Shown piece after piece: positions 61,068 to 64,000 of a stretch of DNA of 64,000 nt. The first letter of the stretch is position 1, and each line of letters opens with the position of its first letter. Made by a program: the position numbers and the translations under genes. The DNA is taken from positions 9,173 through 73,172 of the forward strand of contig JABXJT010000019.1 of NCBI GenBank assembly GCA_013375455.1. Direction: 5' to 3'. This DNA comes from Candidatus Helarchaeota archaeon. GTDB lineage: Archaea; Asgardarchaeota; Lokiarchaeia; Helarchaeales; HEL-GB-A. A model generated the notes under the pieces. The model did no database searches. It was not told the DNA's origin and was given only the letters and a program-made list of their open reading frames with translations.

Positions 61068-61745
61068 ATGCCCATCATTGCAGGGGTCGAGGAAGCCGGG
61101 AGGGGTCCAGTGATCGGACCAATGGTAATGGCAATTGCAGTTATTGATTCCAAAAATGAATCCCAATTGAGAAAAATTGGCGTAAAGGATAGCAAGCAAT
61201 TGACCCCCAAACGGCGCGAGGAGTTATTTAAACAATTGATGCAAGTTCTCCAGGTCTATAAATTTACGATCATCCCCCCGAAAGAAATTGATGCGGCGCT
61301 GAACTCGGACACTAGTAATTTAAATTGGTTGGAAGCTGATAAGTCAATCGAATTGGTAAAATTAGCTGAAAAGGAATTCAAAATCGACGAAATTTTCATC
61401 GATTGTCCGAGCTCTAACATTGATTCATTCAAATCTTACCTAAATGAACGGTTAAACATTGATCCCACCTGTCTCGTAGCTGAGCATAAGGCGGACCAGA
61501 CCTATCCAATTGTCAGTGCAGCATCGATCATAGCGAAGGTTATTCGAGATCGTGAAATTCAGAAGATTCAAAAGGAATATCAAGTAGAATTTGGGAGTGG
61601 ATATACTAGCGATGAGCGGACCATCACCTTTTTAAAAGAATGGGTGAAGGAACACAAAACATTACCCGAGTTTGTCCGAAAATCATGGGTAACTGTAAAA
61701 AAGATTTTAGAAGAAAAAAATCAACGAAAATTAGATGAATATTAG
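61068..61745 (+). CDS. rnhB: Ribonuclease HII
   Basis: This 225-residue RNase HII cleaves RNA in RNA-DNA hybrids and single ribonucleotides in DNA. Motifs are GRGPVIGPMVMAIAVI, KDSKQLTPKRREELF, VAEHKADQTYPIVSAASIIAKVIRD and the conserved IDCPSS. The first catalytic motif, normally GxDEAGRG, reads GVEEAGRG, with Glu at the position of the first metal-binding Asp (residue 8). The other expected acids appear intact. The substitution may alter activity but the enzyme is probably functional. Confidence 0.95.
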   Translation: MPIIAGVEEAGRGPVIGPMVMAIAVIDSKNESQLRKIGVKDSKQLTPKRREELFKQLMQVLQVYKFTIIPPKEIDAALNSDTSNLNWLEADKSIELVKLAEKEFKIDEIFIDCPSSNIDSFKSYLNERLNIDPTCLVAEHKADQTYPIVSAASIIAKVIRDREIQKIQKEYQVEFGSGYTSDERTITFLKEWVKEHKTLPEFVRKSWVTVKKILEEKNQRKLDEY

Positions 61746-61748
61746 GCG

Positions 61749-62729
61749 TTAATAAAAGACCTGCTTTATCTTTTTTAGTTTTTCATACAATTCTTTAATG
61801 TCCTTCATTTTTTCCAAGATCGCCTTTTGTAACACTAAAACATTGTCAATGGCGGGAAGTTTCCCGTCTTCAATAATGAACATGGAAAGTTTCCGGGCGA
61901 CTTTTGATATTTCGCTAATCAATTGTAGCCGATTATAAATTGCCATTCGACGAGATAAGCTTAATCCCGTGATGAGACAGGATTCTTCAGATTTTACTTT
62001 CGTTTCTTCAATTTCAGAGGTGATTGCATCAAACGGTGCTTTCTTTGCCCAATATATATTACAGCCGAGATTTTCAAAAAGTTCTTTGATTTCAGCTTGA
62101 AAATCTGTTTCCTCCACGGATGGATGGAACTCTTCTTTTTCAATTTCCCAATTGAATACATCCACTGGTAACCTTAATGATTGTTTAAATAGGCGTTCTA
62201 ATTGTAGGGCGTTCTCCTCTTTAATCTGATTCATTCGCTCAAATAAATACACGGCTTTACGCGATACCTCCAGTTGGGAGGCTACCTCTTGCAATGATAA
62301 ACCCCTCTCTAGCCTCAAATCGTGGATTTTATCCTTATCGACTTTCGTATAAAATCCCCCCTTTCGGCTAATTACGTAAATTTGGTTGTTTTTGAGCAAG
62401 TTTTTAAAGGTGGTCAAGTTCATTGCGGGAATGTTTCTGCGTTCATACACGACATCATCCCGCAGTTGAGCCTTTCGTGTTTCCTTGCCAATTACAAGCG
62501 GAGTCGCGTTAAAGAAGTAAGCAATTAATTTTAAATCTTCAATAAGTTCCGCAGGTATTTTATCAATGTTCAAGACTATCTTGATCATTAAGAGAAAATC
62601 TTTCCTGGCGGCTATATCAAAAGAACTTTTAACCCAATATCGTGGATCATAGAGCCCCATTGATGCAATTGCATAGCCCTCCTCTTTTAGGGCGTGTATG
62701 ATTTCATCCACGAAAAGGATTTGATCCAC
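61749..62729 (-). CDS. Archaeal HTH-type transcriptional regulator (XRE-like HTH)
   Basis: This 326-residue protein has an N-terminal domain (about 1-125) and a classical XRE helix-turn-helix near 135-190: RLERGLSLQEVASQLEVSRK and AVYLFERM. The C-terminal part (about 200-326) contains a hydrophobic core and a helical end. This layout matches the conserved archaeal putative HTH regulatory proteins next to chaperone or replication genes. It is 1 base from dnaJ and on its strand, so it may co-regulate or be regulated with the chaperone genes. Confidence 0.8.
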   Translation of the reverse strand: MDQILFVDEIIHALKEEGYAIASMGLYDPRYWVKSSFDIAARKDFLLMIKIVLNIDKIPAELIEDLKLIAYFFNATPLVIGKETRKAQLRDDVVYERRNIPAMNLTTFKNLLKNNQIYVISRKGGFYTKVDKDKIHDLRLERGLSLQEVASQLEVSRKAVYLFERMNQIKEENALQLERLFKQSLRLPVDVFNWEIEKEEFHPSVEETDFQAEIKELFENLGCNIYWAKKAPFDAITSEIEETKVKSEESCLITGLSLSRRMAIYNRLQLISEISKVARKLSMFIIEDGKLPAIDNVLVLQKAILEKMKDIKELYEKLKKIKQVFY

Positions 62730-62730
62730 T

Positions 62731-63849
62731 CTATAATCCCAACTCTTTTAATTTTTCTAAAATTTCTTTTTGCTCGTTTGATAGTGTTTTAGGAATCTCG
62801 ATATCAACTTTACATAATAAGTCCCCGCGTCCATATCCGCGATATTGAGGCATACCCTTCCCTCTCAACCGGAAGATGGTGCCGCTCTTCGTTCGGGGAG
62901 GGATTTTAAGTTTGGTGGCTCCATCCAAGGTCTTAACTTCAATTTTATCCCCCAGCACCGCTTGGCTGAACGTGATGGTTTTTTCACATACCAGATGCGC
63001 ATCGTGTCGTTCAAAAACAGGATGGGGTTTGACATGGATGACCACGTATAAATTGCCAGGGGGCGCACCTTGGGGTCCCGCCTCACCTTCTCCCGAGATA
63101 CGGAGCCGGTTTCCATCATCTAATCCGGCAGGAAGATCAATTGAGAGTTTTCTCACTTTGCGTTTCAGACCAGTCCCCTTACAATCCTTACATTTATGTT
63201 TTATCATTTTTCCCGTGCCATTGCATCTATCACAGGTCGTTATATTTATCATTTGACCGAATGCCGTTGACCGTGCAATCCGTCTCTGCCCCGATCCTCT
63301 ACAGGTCGAGCAATTTGATATATCGGATGGTGATTCTGCGCCTGAACCACCACAAGTCTTGCATTTTACGTGCTTGGGGACCTCAATTTCTGTTTTTTTT
63401 CCTTGAAATGCTTCTTCTAAGGTAATTTCTACATCAAACCGAATGTCATTCCCTCGGGCTTGCCGACGTCGGCCTCGCCGCCCGCCAATTCCCAAGAAAT
63501 CTCCAAAAATATCGCCAATGCTACCACCAAATCCGCCACCGAACCCAAAAATATCGCCAAAGCTACTGAAGAGATCCTCAAAATTAATGTTGCCAAAGCC
63601 GGAGAATCCAGACCTCCTGACACCATCCCACCCAAACTGGTCGTACATTTGTTTTTTTCGTTCATCATTTAGCACTTCATAGGCTTCTGCCAGTTCCTTA
63701 AATTTTTCCTCGGCCCACTCTCGTTTATCAGGATTTTTATCGGGATGGTATTTGATGGCGAGCTTGCGAAATGCTTTTTTGATTTCCTCCTTGGTTGCAT
63801 TTCTGGATACGCCCAATACCTCGTAGGGATCCCGCTTTTTATCCGACAT
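62731..63849 (-). CDS. dnaJ: DnaJ co-chaperone
   Basis: This 372-residue type I DnaJ stimulates DnaK ATPase activity. It has a J domain with HPDK ([10 protein letters not shown]) and a Gly/Phe-rich region (about 75-130: [18 protein letters not shown]). The four CxxCxGxG zinc motifs read [24 protein letters not shown] and CKDCKGTG. The C-terminal domain has LPPR-type and LRGKGMP motifs. It lies 38 bases after dnaK and 1 base before the HTH gene, all on the minus strand. Confidence 0.97.
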   Translation of the reverse strand: MSDKKRDPYEVLGVSRNATKEEIKKAFRKLAIKYHPDKNPDKREWAEEKFKELAEAYEVLNDERKKQMYDQFGWDGVRRSGFSGFGNINFEDLFSSFGDIFGFGGGFGGSIGDIFGDFLGIGGRRGRRRQARGNDIRFDVEITLEEAFQGKKTEIEVPKHVKCKTCGGSGAESPSDISNCSTCRGSGQRRIARSTAFGQMINITTCDRCNGTGKMIKHKCKDCKGTGLKRKVRKLSIDLPAGLDDGNRLRISGEGEAGPQGAPPGNLYVVIHVKPHPVFERHDAHLVCEKTITFSQAVLGDKIEVKTLDGATKLKIPPRTKSGTIFRLRGKGMPQYRGYGRGDLLCKVDIEIPKTLSNEQKEILEKLKELGL

Positions 63850-63887
63850 TTATTGATACCACTATAAAAAAGAAATTTGATTTGGTC

Positions 63888-64000
63888 TTATTTTTCCTCT
63901 TCCTCGTCTTCATCGACGATCTCATAATCAGCATCTACCACGTCATCAGCAGCAGGTGCTTCTTGGGGTGGAGGACCTTGCGCACCAGGACCTCCCGGAT
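63888..64000 (-). CDS. dnaK: DnaK C-terminus (cut by window edge)
   Basis: The last 36 residues of DnaK are visible: a Gly/Pro-rich linker (PGGPGAQGPPPQEAPAADD) and the typical acidic end DADYEIVDEDEEEEK before the stop at 63888. The rest lies beyond the window. It is the first gene of the leftward dnaK-dnaJ-HTH group, which is probably heat-inducible. Confidence 0.85.
   Translation of the reverse strand, partial: PGGPGAQGPPPQEAPAADDVVDADYEIVDEDEEEEK

Overview
This window is archaeal and most likely comes from an Asgard archaeon (Promethearchaeota, Loki-like). The archaeal core is clear: aIF1A, archaeal-type Elp3, a Nop5-fibrillarin-RNase HII operon, and TATA-box promoters (for example TATAAATA upstream of 24321 and 25059) combined with GGAGG/GGTGA ribosome-binding sites. 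The Asgard flavour comes from several small longin/roadblock-like proteins (19839-20933, 49553-50389, 50395-51219, 54833-55897), an E2/RWD-like domain protein (10562-12175), an LRR-TIR protein, and many large secreted or membrane-anchored proteins. No rRNA, intact tRNA or CRISPR array was seen.

Layout. (1) 1-12.2 kb is a transporter district. A LolD/FtsX-type (MacB-like) ATPase and permease sit with a winged-helix regulator and a secreted protein cut by the window edge. Beside them is an operon of an ABC ATPase, a 1049-residue fusion of an extracellular alpha/alpha-toroid (prenyltransferase/terpene-cyclase repeat) domain to an ABC ATPase, and two ABC-2 permeases. Divergent from that operon is a degenerate ABC protein carrying two E2/RWD-like domains. 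(2) 12.3-22.3 kb holds housekeeping and orphan genes: aIF1A, a CPYC thioredoxin-fold protein, Elp3, a pair of lysine-rich paralogues, an alpha/beta hydrolase, ornithine carbamoyltransferase, a membrane-anchored putative glycosidase, a DUF1638-like/longin fusion and a winged-helix/ferredoxin protein.

(3) About 22.4-35.15 kb is an integrated mobile element. It has a tyrosine recombinase, an AbrB/SpoVT-like regulator, several small Cys-rich proteins, a P-loop-like protein with a C-terminal HTH, a ribbon-helix-helix-like coiled-coil protein, a 1523-residue surface protein with two LamG-like repeats, and a set of short unknown genes. Three families of short cis-acting sequences occur in both arms. 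Several genes use TTG starts.

(4) 35.3-48.3 kb holds acyl-CoA synthetase, an LRR-TIR protein with a histone-H1-like tail, a Yip1-like membrane protein, a GH10 xylanase-like enzyme, a second membrane-anchored TIM-barrel-like protein, an ADP-forming acyl-CoA synthetase subunit, an M20 peptidase and an FN3 surface protein. (5) 48.4-58.9 kb holds a coiled-coil protein, longin-like proteins, a GHMP kinase, PyrD/PyrK, a longin plus possible DENN-like protein, membrane proteins and a purple-acid-phosphatase-like exoenzyme. (6) 59.1-64 kb holds nop5-flpA-rnhB facing a convergent HTH-dnaJ-dnaK cluster; dnaK is cut by the window edge.

How the genes work together. The 4.0-12.2 kb genes look like one export or surface-remodelling machine: their three ABC proteins share a C-terminal accessory domain after the ATPase. 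The GH10, TIM-barrel, phosphatase and FN3 proteins suggest degradation of external polymers. The longin/DENN-like proteins hint at GTPase-linked membrane or signalling functions. All family calls were made by eye from motifs; no database search was run.
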